A stretch of DNA of 64,000 nt from contig NZ_WBKO01000001.1 in the NCBI RefSeq assembly GCF_032842345.1, forward strand, positions 744,001-808,000. Direction: 5' to 3'. Shown here piece by piece: positions 34,313 to 43,381 of the stretch; position 1 is the stretch's first letter, and every line of letters starts with the position of its first letter. The stretch comes from Methanoculleus caldifontis (GTDB lineage Archaea; Halobacteriota; Methanomicrobia; Methanomicrobiales; Methanoculleaceae). The position numbers and the translations under genes were made by a program. The notes under the pieces are model-generated. The model saw nothing but the letters and a program-made list of their open reading frames with translations. It searched no databases and was not told the DNA's origin.

Positions 34313-35700
34313 ATATGTTTTATTTTCCGCAATAACATCTCATTTACATAGCGAACGACACGTCGCGGATAATTCGACAGCCGAATCAGACGCAATTGTA
34401 TAACATCTAACTGCATGACTCTCCTCAACGTGAGGATATCTGCTGCTGAATAGTATTGATTTGGAGTAAATTGTCTGCTTCGTGTCTGCATTGCACCAAT
34501 AACCCGGAGCCTCCACCTCTCTAGGGGACTACATTTTTCAGGTTGAACCCGTTTTTTTGGGCAAAAATCCCGACGAAGCTCAGCTTCATGCAGGCGGTGT
34601 GCGAGATCCCTCCTCTTGGTTGAGATCACGCCCCTCTGACTTCGGATAATTCGCGAAACATCCACCACATCTGCGTCCAATCTGTGAGAATCGCAGCCCT
34701 GTTGTATTAGGTTCATCAATTCTGGAGACCGGACGAGTATTAAACTGGTGCCATAAGGGTCGCTCGAATATTCTGGAAGCCACGCATCCATGAACGTCGC
34801 ATCCGCGCACTCTGCGAAGATATCATCGCAGTAATTGCACGCGTTCGGTGTAAACCAGCGATTCCCCCAGACCTCTGAAAAGCCGTTTTTCCGAGAGACA
34901 CGATGCTCTGCATTAGATTCGTTGTTACACGAGAAGTAGTAATTGGCTGCAGGTTGTTTGAGGTCCTTGCTCCTATAGTGAACCTTAGTAGGTTTTCCCT
35001 CCAGACCCGCGAGTGCTGAAAGATAAGATGTGTAGTGCTTGCTCTTCGACTGCCCACAGGTGAGACCAAGAACTACAACAATTCGCTCTCTTAAGATCTT
35101 GTTCTTTTGCTGTGCAAGACGAATCGCTTTCACGAAGCACGGCAGACCGATGATAGCATACCTCCCGGGTTTACTCAAAACATGTCGGATTACTCCGGAA
35201 AGTTCAACCGGATAATACGCGGAACCAGATGACTCCTGAACTCCTTCCACTGTGGTCACTACAGTAAACGAGAATAGTTGCTCGGGATCGGAATTCTGCT
35301 TCACACAGATGGCAGCATCAACATAACCTTCCTGAAGCAAAGTCTCAAGAAGCCATGTCGCCATGCCACCCGAGGCTCCCTGCTCCCGATGCCTTCCAAC
35401 TTTAGAATAGCCTGCATATAAACCCGAAAAATATCCTACCTCAGACCTGTGCTGAATGCTTGGGACATCTCCATAAAGTTTCTTCGCAATAGTGTCCTCA
35501 TCAGGGTTTCCATCCCCAAACGGACAAATTTTTAGGCATATTCCGCACCCCTTCGTACAGCCCTCAATGCTAGCGGGATTGTACTCACCAAACATGTTAA
35601 ATCCCATTGTAAGGGCGTTTTCAGGACATAGGGCTGTGCATGCCCCACAACCAATACAGAGATTGCGTTCAACCACATATTCGATAACTATAGGCTTCAT
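34309..35700 (-). CDS. F420 hydrogenase/dehydrogenase beta-subunit family Fe-S protein
   Basis: This 463-residue protein starts with two ferredoxin-type motifs, C-I-G-C-G-A-C-T-A-L-C-P (15-26) and C-T-K-G-C-G-I-C-L-K-I-C-P (48-60). The FrhB-like domain follows, with Q-G-A-S-G-G-M-A-T (about 107-115), I-G-L-P-C-F-V-K-A (about 188-196) and a Cys cluster C-N-Y-C-D-D-I-F-A-E-C. Family members bind flavin and reduce or oxidise F420 or similar carriers. In glycan loci this group occurs beside pyruvyltransferases, so it may modify a sugar by redox chemistry. It overlaps the flippase gene by ATGA. Confidence 0.85.
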   Translation of the reverse strand: MKPIVIEYVVERNLCIGCGACTALCPENALTMGFNMFGEYNPASIEGCTKGCGICLKICPFGDGNPDEDTIAKKLYGDVPSIQHRSEVGYFSGLYAGYSKVGRHREQGASGGMATWLLETLLQEGYVDAAICVKQNSDPEQLFSFTVVTTVEGVQESSGSAYYPVELSGVIRHVLSKPGRYAIIGLPCFVKAIRLAQQKNKILRERIVVVLGLTCGQSKSKHYTSYLSALAGLEGKPTKVHYRSKDLKQPAANYYFSCNNESNAEHRVSRKNGFSEVWGNRWFTPNACNYCDDIFAECADATFMDAWLPEYSSDPYGTSLILVRSPELMNLIQQGCDSHRLDADVVDVSRIIRSQRGVISTKRRDLAHRLHEAELRRDFCPKKRVQPEKCSPLERWRLRVIGAMQTRSRQFTPNQYYSAADILTLRRVMQLDVIQLRLIRLSNYPRRVVRYVNEMLLRKIKHI

Positions 35701-37274
35701 TTCACATTTCTCCTGATCTTCTTTGGTAAATACGATAAGAACAGAGCACGCTCAAATTCATCAAGGCTGAACGGCCATAATGCAGCCAGATAAGCGATAC
35801 CAATCATACCGCCAGCAATTATGAGCCCTGGTAAGGTCGTCACTTGGAAAGTCATGTTCAAAACAGCAGCGATCCCTGCGATTGCAACCGTTGCTATAAT
35901 CCCTGGAAGCATGGAGTTTGTAAAAGTATTTGCCGGAATCTTGAGGATGCGGGTTGCGTACCACGGCGTAAAAAGTGCGTTCTTGAGCGTGAGGGTAATT
36001 GCAGCTGCTACGGCAACTCCAAAGTATCCCCAGCCTGTGTACACGGAAAGCGCAATTGCAAGGAGAAGATTCCCAGCTCCCATGATCAGTGTTAATATTC
36101 CGGGAATTTTCACTCGGTTATAGGCGACATTAATCGAGAAGAGCGGTAACACAGCAAGATTTACGGTGAGATGTCCGGTTAACACTACCATCAAGAGAGC
36201 AAGGAAGGAATACTCTTCTCCAATCCAGATCCCAAGCAGACTTGGAGCAAATCCACACACAAGACCAATCGGAAGAGCCATTAATAGTCCCATCAGTTTG
36301 ACAGCGCTCTTTGAAACCTTGATAAGGGGCTTGATTTTGTCTCTTGCATAGTATGATAAGATTATTGGCGTATTCACCGCAGCAAGGGTATGCGCAATAG
36401 CACGGAGAAGAATGACCCACTGCAGCGCTATGGCGTACTCACCTCCGGCGAGGGCTCCGAAGAACATATTCACCACTATAAGATCGATGTTACGATAGAG
36501 AAGAGACCCAATCTGGTTAACTACTACCCAACCTCCCATCCCGGTGAGTTCTCGTAACCGGGATGGAGTAAAGTCGCTTAAACGTACTTTCAGGTGAGGG
36601 TTGATCCGGCGGGAGAGCACAATTGCCAGAATTGATGCCGTGACACCTCCGATCAGGTATGCCAGACCTATCAAAGTAAGTGAAGGCTGTGCGATTGAAA
36701 AAAATAGAATGATTAAAAGAACCTGTATTACAACATTGACGATATTAACGAGGTTCAGAAGATCGAGACGATTGTATGCAAAGAGCGATACCGTGAAGTT
36801 ACCACTCCATGAACGGAGCAGGAACGCACCATTCACACCTAGAAAGAGAAAAATGGCTCCTGATTCCTGCCCCGAAGGGACATCGAAGATGGTGGGCGCA
36901 AACACGGAGATCAGTAGAACTACTGGCACCATGGCAAGGATAATGCCGGAAACCCCAAAAAAAGCCGTATTAAATGTCTTATTCGCAGAATCATAATTTT
37001 CCTGCTGGAGATCCACTGTGAGAAAACGAGCTACTGCAGTGTTGAGCGATTGCGTAAAGAGGCCAACATAACCGTTTAATGACGTTGCAAGCGGAATAAT
37101 TCCGTAGGCTGCAACACCAAGCGTGGATACAAAATAAGGGACCAAAAGCAGACCGATCATAAGATTTACAATAAAATAGGCTAGATTTCCGACTAGGTTG
37201 CGGGGAAGTTGCTGCTTCGAGACACCCCCTTTCATGGGCTTCAGTATTGGCACTCGATCCAACTCCATATCCAT
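35697..37274 (-). CDS. oligosaccharide flippase (Wzx/MATE-like)
   Basis: The 525-residue protein has 12-14 hydrophobic segments spread evenly, as in the polysaccharide transporter branch of the MOP superfamily. The N-terminal N-L-A-Y-F-I-V-N-L-M-I-G-L-L-L-V-P-Y-F and the following L-G-V-A-A-Y-G-I block are typical of Wzx proteins. It should flip lipid-linked glycan units across the membrane. The start may be a Met 13 codons later (M-K-G-G-V-S-K). It shares an operon with the Fe-S protein downstream. Confidence 0.88.
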   Translation of the reverse strand: MDMELDRVPILKPMKGGVSKQQLPRNLVGNLAYFIVNLMIGLLLVPYFVSTLGVAAYGIIPLATSLNGYVGLFTQSLNTAVARFLTVDLQQENYDSANKTFNTAFFGVSGIILAMVPVVLLISVFAPTIFDVPSGQESGAIFLFLGVNGAFLLRSWSGNFTVSLFAYNRLDLLNLVNIVNVVIQVLLIILFFSIAQPSLTLIGLAYLIGGVTASILAIVLSRRINPHLKVRLSDFTPSRLRELTGMGGWVVVNQIGSLLYRNIDLIVVNMFFGALAGGEYAIALQWVILLRAIAHTLAAVNTPIILSYYARDKIKPLIKVSKSAVKLMGLLMALPIGLVCGFAPSLLGIWIGEEYSFLALLMVVLTGHLTVNLAVLPLFSINVAYNRVKIPGILTLIMGAGNLLLAIALSVYTGWGYFGVAVAAAITLTLKNALFTPWYATRILKIPANTFTNSMLPGIIATVAIAGIAAVLNMTFQVTTLPGLIIAGGMIGIAYLAALWPFSLDEFERALFLSYLPKKIRRNVK

Positions 37275-37390
37275 AACTTCCCATGCATAACGGGAGGGAA
37301 GACCCTTGCTTCAAGAACCGCTTTCATCGTAAGAAGCCTGGACCAAATGCAGGAAGTTGAGAGAAAATCCATTTAGTTACTCCTTTTCAT

Positions 37391-37984
37391 TCAGCATGTG
37401 ACAACCTGTGATGAATCGTTTCCGCACAGAAGGGGATACATCACAGGCTCAGCACGGTTACTTGCATGCCTCGGTACAACAGGGTAGCGCTCCGACACAA
37501 TACCATCATCAGCATGTACCCGCTCTGGCAACGTGATTGGATCATGCACGGTGTTCCCGACACCAACCTCATGGAGGCAAGCTGTAGACACATTGCGTGA
37601 AAAAGACCTATCCTCTATCATTCGTACAATGCAATGGTGGTAGATGCGCCAAGCTCTAGGTGCAACATAGGGTGTAACAACATCCGGCACTGCACAATGC
37701 TCTTTGTAATTGCGGATGTTTGCGACCCTCTGCTCGTTGAAATCTGGCAGTTTTCTGACCGGCACGGGCCCGATGGCGGCCGCAAGCATTCCTGCATACT
37801 GGGGGATCGTGCTGTTGCTGGTTGCGATTAAACGCTCAAAGCCGCAGAAATCAGCATACCAGCGCCCGACCTTCGCGAGCTTCAGGCTGAGGGTGAGCAT
37901 GTCTGAGCGGCTCACCTCCGCGACGGCGTTGATCGCCTCCTTGACGGGGATCAGTTTTGTAACAGTGATAGTCACAAGTTTCAT
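37391..37984 (-). pseudogene. fragment of a DegT/DnrJ/EryC1 aminotransferase
   Basis: From about residue 65, the frame (I-G-P-V-P-V-R-K-L-P-D-F-N-E-Q-R, then P-Y-V-A-P-R-A-W-R-I-Y-H-H and E-V-G-V-G-N-T-V-H-D-P-I) matches the C-terminal half of sugar aminotransferases such as the one at 41425. The PLP-lysine domain is absent, and the last ~40 residues no longer resemble the family. The first ~50 residues, GC-rich, are of unknown origin. Base composition falls from GC-rich to AT-rich within it near 37830. Its ATG touches the WecC stop (TAATG). It is probably a recombination scar. Confidence 0.6.
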
Positions 37985-39426
37985 TACGTAACCGAATAGG
38001 TATTCTTGTCACCACGGCCAATTCCCTTGTAGATGAATCCGGCGGCAACGAAGGCGTCGGGGTCAACAATATTCCGCCCATCAACAATCACCGGTCGCTC
38101 ATACCCGCACAACCGCCGGACCTCGGCGGGCACAAGCCCCCGGTACTCCTTATGCCCGGCAAAGACCACCACCGCGTCCGCACCCGATAGCACCCCCGCA
38201 AGGTCCCGCGATAACCCCGGCGGCGCATCCGGCGACGTCGCCGGGTCGACCCAGGGATCGTGGACGCGAACCTCCGCCCCCGCAGCAAGCGCCGCATCGC
38301 GGAACGGCTCCGCCGGCGTGTTCCGGGCGTCGTCGGAGTCGTTGATGAACGCCCAGCCGAGCAGGGCGATCTTCGAGCCTTTCAAAGTCTTCCCGACCTG
38401 CGCGAGCCCCGACTCCGTCAGCCGGAGCATGTGCTCGGGCATGAAGTCGTTGATCCCGCGGGCGAGGGTGTAGAGGGATTCCCGGCCGGCCGGAAAGTCG
38501 AGCTCCCCACCGAGCACCTGCACCCCCCGCTCCAGGTGGTAGGTGTCCTTCGTCAGGCAGTGGCCGCCGACCCCGGCGCCGGGCCAGAGGATGGCGCGGG
38601 TGATCCCCTCGCCCTTCAGCGACGCCACCCCGGCCCGGACGTCGTAGACGTTGATCCCCATCGCCTCGCAGTAGAGGGCGAGCTGGTTGACGGCCGCGAT
38701 CTGGAGGTCGCGGAAGGTGTTCTCGGCGGTCTTCGTCACCTCGGCCGCGGTCGCGGTCATCGGGATGACCGTGCCGGCCGTGAGGACCGGCGAGTAGAGC
38801 TCCACGGCCCGCGCCGTCGAGACCTCGTCGATCCCGCCGACGATCCGGTCGTGCTCGCGGATGTTCCGGAGCAGCCGGCCGACCATCACCCGCTCGGGCG
38901 CGTGGGCCAGCGCGAAGTCCTTCCCGGCGACGAGCCCGGACTCGCCCTCGAGGATCTCGCGGGCCATCCCGGCGGTCGTGCCGGGGGTGATCGTCGACTC
39001 GAGGACGACGAGCATCCCGGGCGTGAGGTGCCGCCCGACGTTCCGGAGCCCTTCGATGAGGGGAGTGAAGTCAGGGAGAAGGTCCTTCTTGTCCTTAAAC
39101 GGCGTCTGGATCGCGAGGGTCACCGCGTCGCACTCGGCGATCTTCGAGAAATCGGCGGTGCAGGAGAACTTCCCGGCGCCGACGACCTTTCCGAGCAGTT
39201 CTTCAAGCCCGGGCTCCTCGCCCTTGAGCGGCGACTCGCCGCGGTTGAGCATATTGATCTTGTATCCGGAAGAAGCGGAGTCCCGCTGGAAACCGTAGAC
39301 GTGTTCGAAGTGCGGGACGTCCGCAAAGAGCGCCGCCGCCGGGATGCCGACGTAGCCCATCCCGATGACGCCGATCGTCCGGATCGGGCCGCGTTTCCCG
39401 ATGAGTGTTGCGAGGTTCTCGGTCAT
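37984..39426 (-). CDS. wecC: UDP-N-acetyl-D-mannosamine/glucosamine 6-dehydrogenase
   Basis: This 480-residue nucleotide-sugar dehydrogenase oxidises the C6 hydroxyl of UDP-HexNAc to a carboxylate with NAD. The NAD site G-V-I-G-M-G-Y-V-G-I-P (about 17-27) is clear. The catalytic Cys lies in G-A-G-V-G-G-H-C-L-T-K-D (about 276-287). The C-terminal UDP-binding domain contains L-G-W-A-F-I-N-D-S-D-D-A-R. ATG 39426 fits a GAGAT SD; an ATG three codons upstream is possible. The four-gene cluster with the 2-epimerase, oxidoreductase and aminotransferase suggests UDP-ManNAcA or UDP-ManNAc3NAcA. Symbol by similarity. Confidence 0.87.
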   Translation of the reverse strand: MTENLATLIGKRGPIRTIGVIGMGYVGIPAAALFADVPHFEHVYGFQRDSASSGYKINMLNRGESPLKGEEPGLEELLGKVVGAGKFSCTADFSKIAECDAVTLAIQTPFKDKKDLLPDFTPLIEGLRNVGRHLTPGMLVVLESTITPGTTAGMAREILEGESGLVAGKDFALAHAPERVMVGRLLRNIREHDRIVGGIDEVSTARAVELYSPVLTAGTVIPMTATAAEVTKTAENTFRDLQIAAVNQLALYCEAMGINVYDVRAGVASLKGEGITRAILWPGAGVGGHCLTKDTYHLERGVQVLGGELDFPAGRESLYTLARGINDFMPEHMLRLTESGLAQVGKTLKGSKIALLGWAFINDSDDARNTPAEPFRDAALAAGAEVRVHDPWVDPATSPDAPPGLSRDLAGVLSGADAVVVFAGHKEYRGLVPAEVRRLCGYERPVIVDGRNIVDPDAFVAAGFIYKGIGRGDKNTYSVT

Positions 39427-39448
39427 TGTATGCATCTCTGTTTTGTAT

Positions 39449-40513
39449 TCAGGGTTCATATTCGGTGATGATCGCGGCGATCCGCGCGGCTGCATGGCCG
39501 TCGCCGAACCGGGCAGAGTGCCCCCGGCGCGCACCGCCGGCCGCATCAGCCTCCGCGACGATCCGGTCGGCATCCGCGCCGACGAGGACGTTCCAGCCGT
39601 CCTCCAGGGTCTCGACCCACTCGGTGTTCTCGCGGAGGGTGACGCAGGGCACCTCAAGGATGTAGGCCTCCTTCTGGACGCCGCCGGAGTCGGTCAGGAC
39701 CGCCCGGGCGCCGGAGAGAAGGGTGAGCATATCGAAGTAGGGGAGCGGTTCGACTACCCGGACGTTTGCCGCCGGTGTGATCCCGTACCCGGCGAGCTTC
39801 TTCTGCGTCCGGGGATGGACCGGGAAGATCACCGGTATATCGAGACGGGAGAACGCCTCCATGATCGCCCGAAGCGCGGCGGGATCGTCGGTGTTGCTCG
39901 CCCGGTGGACCGTGGCGAGAAAGTACGCCTTCGGCGAGAGGCCGAGATCGGCGAGAGCCGTGGAGCGCTCTTTTGCAAGAGGGAGGTTCTCCCGGAGCGC
40001 GTCGACCATCACGTCCCCGGTGAGGTGGACGCCCGCGGTGACTCCCTCGGCTGCGAGGTTCGCGACGGCGGTCCCCGTCGGGCAGAAGAGGAGGTCCGAG
40101 CAGTGATCCGTCAGGACCCGGTTCACCTCCTCGGGCATCCGGCGGTCAAAACTCCGGAGCCCCGCTTCGACGTGCGCCACCGGCACATGCATCTTCGCCG
40201 CGGCGAGCGCCCCCGCGAGGGTCGAGTTCGTGTCCCCGTAGACCAGAACAATCTCCGGCTCCTCCTTCGCGATCACCTCCTCGATCGCGGCGAGCATCCG
40301 GCCGGTCTGGACGCCGTGGCTCCCCGACCCGATCTCGAGGTGGTAGTCCGGTGCCGGGATCCCGAGGTCCCGGAAGAAGACCTCCGAGAGGAGGTAGTCA
40401 TAGTGCTGGCCGGTGTGGACGAGGACCTCCTCGTGCACCTTCCGGACCTCCCGCGAGACCGGGGCGCACTTGACGAACTGGGGCCGGGCCCCGACGATCG
40501 ATACGATCTTCAT
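39449..40513 (-). CDS. wecB: UDP-N-acetylglucosamine 2-epimerase (non-hydrolysing)
   Basis: The 354-residue protein opens with V-G-A-R-P-Q-F-V-K (7-15) and continues T-G-Q-H-Y-D (39-44), Y-G-D-T-N-S-T (92-98), H-V-E-A-G-L-R-S (114-121) and T-D-S-G-G-V-Q-K-E (about 282-290), all hallmarks of WecB. The enzyme interconverts UDP-GlcNAc and UDP-ManNAc or the 3-acetamido acid analogue (WbpI). Which substrate applies cannot be told from the motif set. It is coupled to the oxidoreductase upstream by an ATGA overlap. Confidence 0.92.
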   Translation of the reverse strand: MKIVSIVGARPQFVKCAPVSREVRKVHEEVLVHTGQHYDYLLSEVFFRDLGIPAPDYHLEIGSGSHGVQTGRMLAAIEEVIAKEEPEIVLVYGDTNSTLAGALAAAKMHVPVAHVEAGLRSFDRRMPEEVNRVLTDHCSDLLFCPTGTAVANLAAEGVTAGVHLTGDVMVDALRENLPLAKERSTALADLGLSPKAYFLATVHRASNTDDPAALRAIMEAFSRLDIPVIFPVHPRTQKKLAGYGITPAANVRVVEPLPYFDMLTLLSGARAVLTDSGGVQKEAYILEVPCVTLRENTEWVETLEDGWNVLVGADADRIVAEADAAGGARRGHSARFGDGHAAARIAAIITEYEP

Positions 40514-41424
40514 GCCGCAAGGCTCCGGGAGATCTCCTCGCAGACCCGGACGTTCGAGAGCCCCTGCTCCGGCGTGACCGTGAAGGGCTTGCCGTCGCGG
40601 GCGGCGCGGATGAACGTCGAGAGTTCGATCTTCAGGGGCTCGACCTTGTTCACCAGGAGCTTCTCGATGATGTTCTCCTGGCGGTAGAGTCCGTTCTCCT
40701 GCCCGTAGGCCTCAGGTTTCCGGTAGACATAGACCTCCTGGGTCATGAAGTCGCCCTCGATCGTCCGGTCCTCCTCCTCGATGTAGATCGATCGGACCTT
40801 CTTCGAGGACTTGCGGGAGGCCGAGAGGTAGACCGGCGTCCGCCCGAAAGCCGCGAGCGCCGCGGCGACGTCCCCGGTCCCGCTCGCGTGGACGGTATAC
40901 TCCCGCCCGGGGAAGAGGACGTTGAAGGCGACGTCGATGTCGTGGATCATCAGGTCCTCGACGACGGAACTCCCGCTCACCCTGGCCGAGGCCGGGTTGT
41001 GCCGGTGGAAGGAGACGTAGAGGGGGTTTTGCACGACCCGCGCAACCTCGGTGACGACCGGGTTGAACCGCTCGATGTGGCCGACGCCGACCGTCAGCCC
41101 GTCGGGGATCTGCCCGATCAGCTGCTCGCACTCGCGCACGGTGAGGCAGAGGGGCTTCTCGATGAGGGCGTGCACCCCGGCGGCGATGACCTCTCCCGCT
41201 GTCCGGAGGTGGTAGGGGGTCGGGACCACGACCGAGACGCACTCGGCCTTCCGGAGGAGCTCCTCCATCGAGCGGCAGACCTCCGCCCCCGTGGCGGCGG
41301 CGACCTCTTCGGCCGCCTTCGTGTTCAGGTCGTAGACGTAGGTCGTCCCGACCTCCTTGAGCTCGGAGTAGACCCGGACGTGGTTCCTGCCCATGACGCC
41401 GGTGCCGATGACGCCCGCGTCCAT
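40510..41424 (-). CDS. Gfo/Idh/MocA family oxidoreductase
   Basis: This 304-residue protein has the NAD-binding opening G-V-I-G-T-G-V-M-G-R-N-H (4-15) and the catalytic block H-A-L-I-E-K-P-L-C-L (about 85-94) with the conserved E-K-P. The motif G-V-G-H-I-E-R-F-N-P-V (about 113-123) is typical of sugar-modifying members. Beside the aminotransferase it resembles WlbA/WbpB, which oxidises the C3 hydroxyl of UDP-GlcNAcA before amination. It follows the aminotransferase gene without a gap (TAGATG). Confidence 0.87.
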   Translation of the reverse strand: MDAGVIGTGVMGRNHVRVYSELKEVGTTYVYDLNTKAAEEVAAATGAEVCRSMEELLRKAECVSVVVPTPYHLRTAGEVIAAGVHALIEKPLCLTVRECEQLIGQIPDGLTVGVGHIERFNPVVTEVARVVQNPLYVSFHRHNPASARVSGSSVVEDLMIHDIDVAFNVLFPGREYTVHASGTGDVAAALAAFGRTPVYLSASRKSSKKVRSIYIEEEDRTIEGDFMTQEVYVYRKPEAYGQENGLYRQENIIEKLLVNKVEPLKIELSTFIRAARDGKPFTVTPEQGLSNVRVCEEISRSLAA

Positions 41425-42507
41425 CTAGATCACCTCGTTGATCGTCTCGCAAATGTAGGCCCGGGCCTCGTCGGTGACGTTCGGGTGGACCGGGATCGAG
41501 AGGACCGAGGCCGCGAGTGATTCCGCGACCGGGCAAGCCGCGGCCCCGGCGTAGTAGGGCTGCCGGGAGAGGGCTACGGGATAGTGGACAGCGCAGCCGA
41601 TCCCGCGCTCGCGGAGGTGGGCCATGAACTCGTCCCGCGAGAGGGGGAACTGCTCGGTGAGCCGGAGGGAGTACTGGTGCCAGACGTGGGTCCGGCCGGC
41701 GGCGACCGACGGCAGCACGAGCCCCGGCGCCGTGATGTGAGCACCGTAGTAGGCGGCGTTCTCCTGCCGGCGGCGGTTGAAGCCGTTGAGTTTTGCGAGT
41801 TGCACCCTCCCGAGCGCGGCGTTGATATCAGTCATGCGGTAGTTGTAGCCGAGCTCGGTATGGAGGTACTTCTCGCTCTGGCCGTGGTTGATGATCCGGC
41901 GGAGACGGGCGTCATACTCGCCCGATGCCGTCGTCACCATCCCCCCTTCCCCGGTCGCCAGGTTCTTTGTGGCGTAGAACGAGAAGCAGGCGAGGTCGCC
42001 GAGGCTGCCGGTCTTCTTCCCCCGGTAGATGGCCCCGTGAGCCTGGGCGGCGTCCTCGATGAAGACGAGACCCTTATCGCTGCAGATCTCCTGGATTGCC
42101 CCGGCGTCGCAGGGCTGGCCGTAGAGGTGGACGCCGATCACGGCCTTCGTCTTCGGGGTGACCTTGGCGAGGATGTCGGCCGGGTCGATCGTGGCGGTCG
42201 CGGCATCGACGTCGGCAAAGACGGGGCGGGCACCGCACATCGAGACCGAGGAGGCGGTCGCAAAGAACGTGAAGGCCGGGACGATCACCTCGTCCGCAGG
42301 TCCGACGCCGGCGGCGAGCAGCGCCGCGTGGAGGGCGGTGGTCCCGTTCGAAACGGCGACAGCGTGGGGAACACCGCAGTATATGGCGAACTCTTTCTCA
42401 AAGGCGGCGGTGACCGGACCCTGGGCGATCATGCCGGAGGCGAGGACGGCGAGAACGGCTTCGTTTTCTTCGTTTCCGAGGGAAGGCTGGGCGATGGGTA
42501 TATGCAT
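41425..42507 (-). CDS. DegT/DnrJ/EryC1 family sugar aminotransferase
   Basis: The protein has 360 residues. PLP-fold hallmarks are S-N-G-T-T-A-L-H-A-A-L (54-64), V-I-V-P-A-F-T-F-F-A (about 79-88), D-A-A-Q-A-H-G (about 156-162) and the PLP-lysine in F-Y-A-T-K-N-L-A-T-G-E-G-G (about 182-194). With the neighbouring oxidoreductase it probably installs the C3 amino group (WlbE/WbpE-like). First gene of the minus-strand nucleotide-sugar operon, with a TATA box 45-55 bp upstream. Unlike the fragment at 37391, it is complete. Confidence 0.9.
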   Translation of the reverse strand: MHIPIAQPSLGNEENEAVLAVLASGMIAQGPVTAAFEKEFAIYCGVPHAVAVSNGTTALHAALLAAGVGPADEVIVPAFTFFATASSVSMCGARPVFADVDAATATIDPADILAKVTPKTKAVIGVHLYGQPCDAGAIQEICSDKGLVFIEDAAQAHGAIYRGKKTGSLGDLACFSFYATKNLATGEGGMVTTASGEYDARLRRIINHGQSEKYLHTELGYNYRMTDINAALGRVQLAKLNGFNRRRQENAAYYGAHITAPGLVLPSVAAGRTHVWHQYSLRLTEQFPLSRDEFMAHLRERGIGCAVHYPVALSRQPYYAGAAACPVAESLAASVLSIPVHPNVTDEARAYICETINEVI

Positions 42508-42550
42508 GGATTATCTATCTCCGGAAGCTGGTGTCATGTTTCTTTCGCGT

Positions 42551-42562
42551 GGTTTAATATAC
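42551..42562 (-). promoter_or_regulatory. TATA box of the nucleotide-sugar operon
   Basis: On the minus strand GTATATTAAACC lies 44-55 bases before the ATG at 42507, following an A-rich stretch. Confidence 0.5.
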
Positions 42563-43010
42563 GGGTTTGCTTTTTTGATTGAAAATTCAGCGAAGAATCG
42601 CTAATATCCCCTGGAGTGATGTCGACCGGGAAACTGTCCACGCAGCCGTTCAACGGCCCAATCTCGTATCACCTCCGCCCGGCGCCCGCAGAATCGCCGT
42701 CGCCACCCTGACGCTAACCCACCCGGGCTGGAAAAACAGGCGTCGCGCCAATTTCAGGCCGAACGCCCGCTTGCCGGTCCTCGGAGGTACAGGTCACCCT
42801 GATCCGGAGAGCAGCGATCTGCATGGATGCGTTCTGTTCCGTGGAACATATCCGAACCAATGGCTGGAAACGGTTCTGCCCCTCCCTCCCGGATATGCCG
42901 CTTTTGGAGCAGGCATCCTCTCGGCGTGCCGTGGTACGCTCGCGAGCGCATACTCCGATCCGGAACGGATACACTCACCGTGCAGCCGGCCTTTATTACT
43001 CCGTCTGAAG
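42563..43010. other. 450-bp stretch without a supported gene
   Basis: Open frames exist on both strands but none has a familiar N-terminus or motif. The region lies between the nucleotide-sugar operon promoter and the decayed toxin-antitoxin module and may be further degraded sequence. Confidence 0.4.
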
Positions 43011-43237
43011 CTACCCGTCGCCATGCGCCGGTTCAGGACGGTCCCGCCGGGCCCGGTGCGTCCGGAGATACTCGAACCGGGAAAGAGCGGAGTTCCGGGC
43101 ATTCTCAAAGAACGCGTCGATCCGGTCGGCCTGCTCGCGGCTCTAAGCCTCGTTCGGGACTTCCCTGACCCAGCATGTCTCCGGACAAAGGCCAGCCGCT
43201 CCTGCCGGATTCTCTCACGATCAAACCTCAATTCCAT
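43011..43237 (-). pseudogene. small conserved protein (M-E-L-R-F-D-R-E-R-I type), decayed
   Basis: ATG 43237 starts a frame with R-I-R-Q-E-R-L-A-F-V-R-R-H-A-G. One frame change then gives V-R-E-V-P-N-E-A followed by TAG (where Trp would fit), then S-R-E-Q-A-D-R-I-D-A-F-F-E-N-A-R to a TAG at 43011. Read through, these segments form a coherent ~75-residue helical protein of a type I believe is common in methanogens, of unknown function. The frameshift plus in-frame stop make it a pseudogene. Confidence 0.5.
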
Positions 43238-43255
43238 ACTGGCCTCCCTGGCATA

Positions 43256-43381
43256 TCATTCATCCTGCAAAATCCCGTCCGGGTCGAAGGTTACAAACTT
43301 GCCATCACTCTCGATCCCGGCGCTCATCCTCCAATCCCGGTCGCGCCGGATCTCGCCATCCCTTCCCGGTTCCTGCTTCAT
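43256..43381 (-). CDS. 41-residue ORF of the decayed MNT/HepT module
   Basis: The ATG at 43381 overlaps the restored HepT stop as ATGA, the normal coupling between real genes. The product opens M-K-Q-E-P-G-R-D-G-E-I-R-R-D-R-D and ends D-P-D-G-I-L-Q-D-E, hydrophilic and charged. It is uncharacterised. Its neighbours on both sides are broken, so whether it is still expressed is unclear, and it may itself be truncated. Confidence 0.4.
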   Translation of the reverse strand: MKQEPGRDGEIRRDRDWRMSAGIESDGKFVTFDPDGILQDE

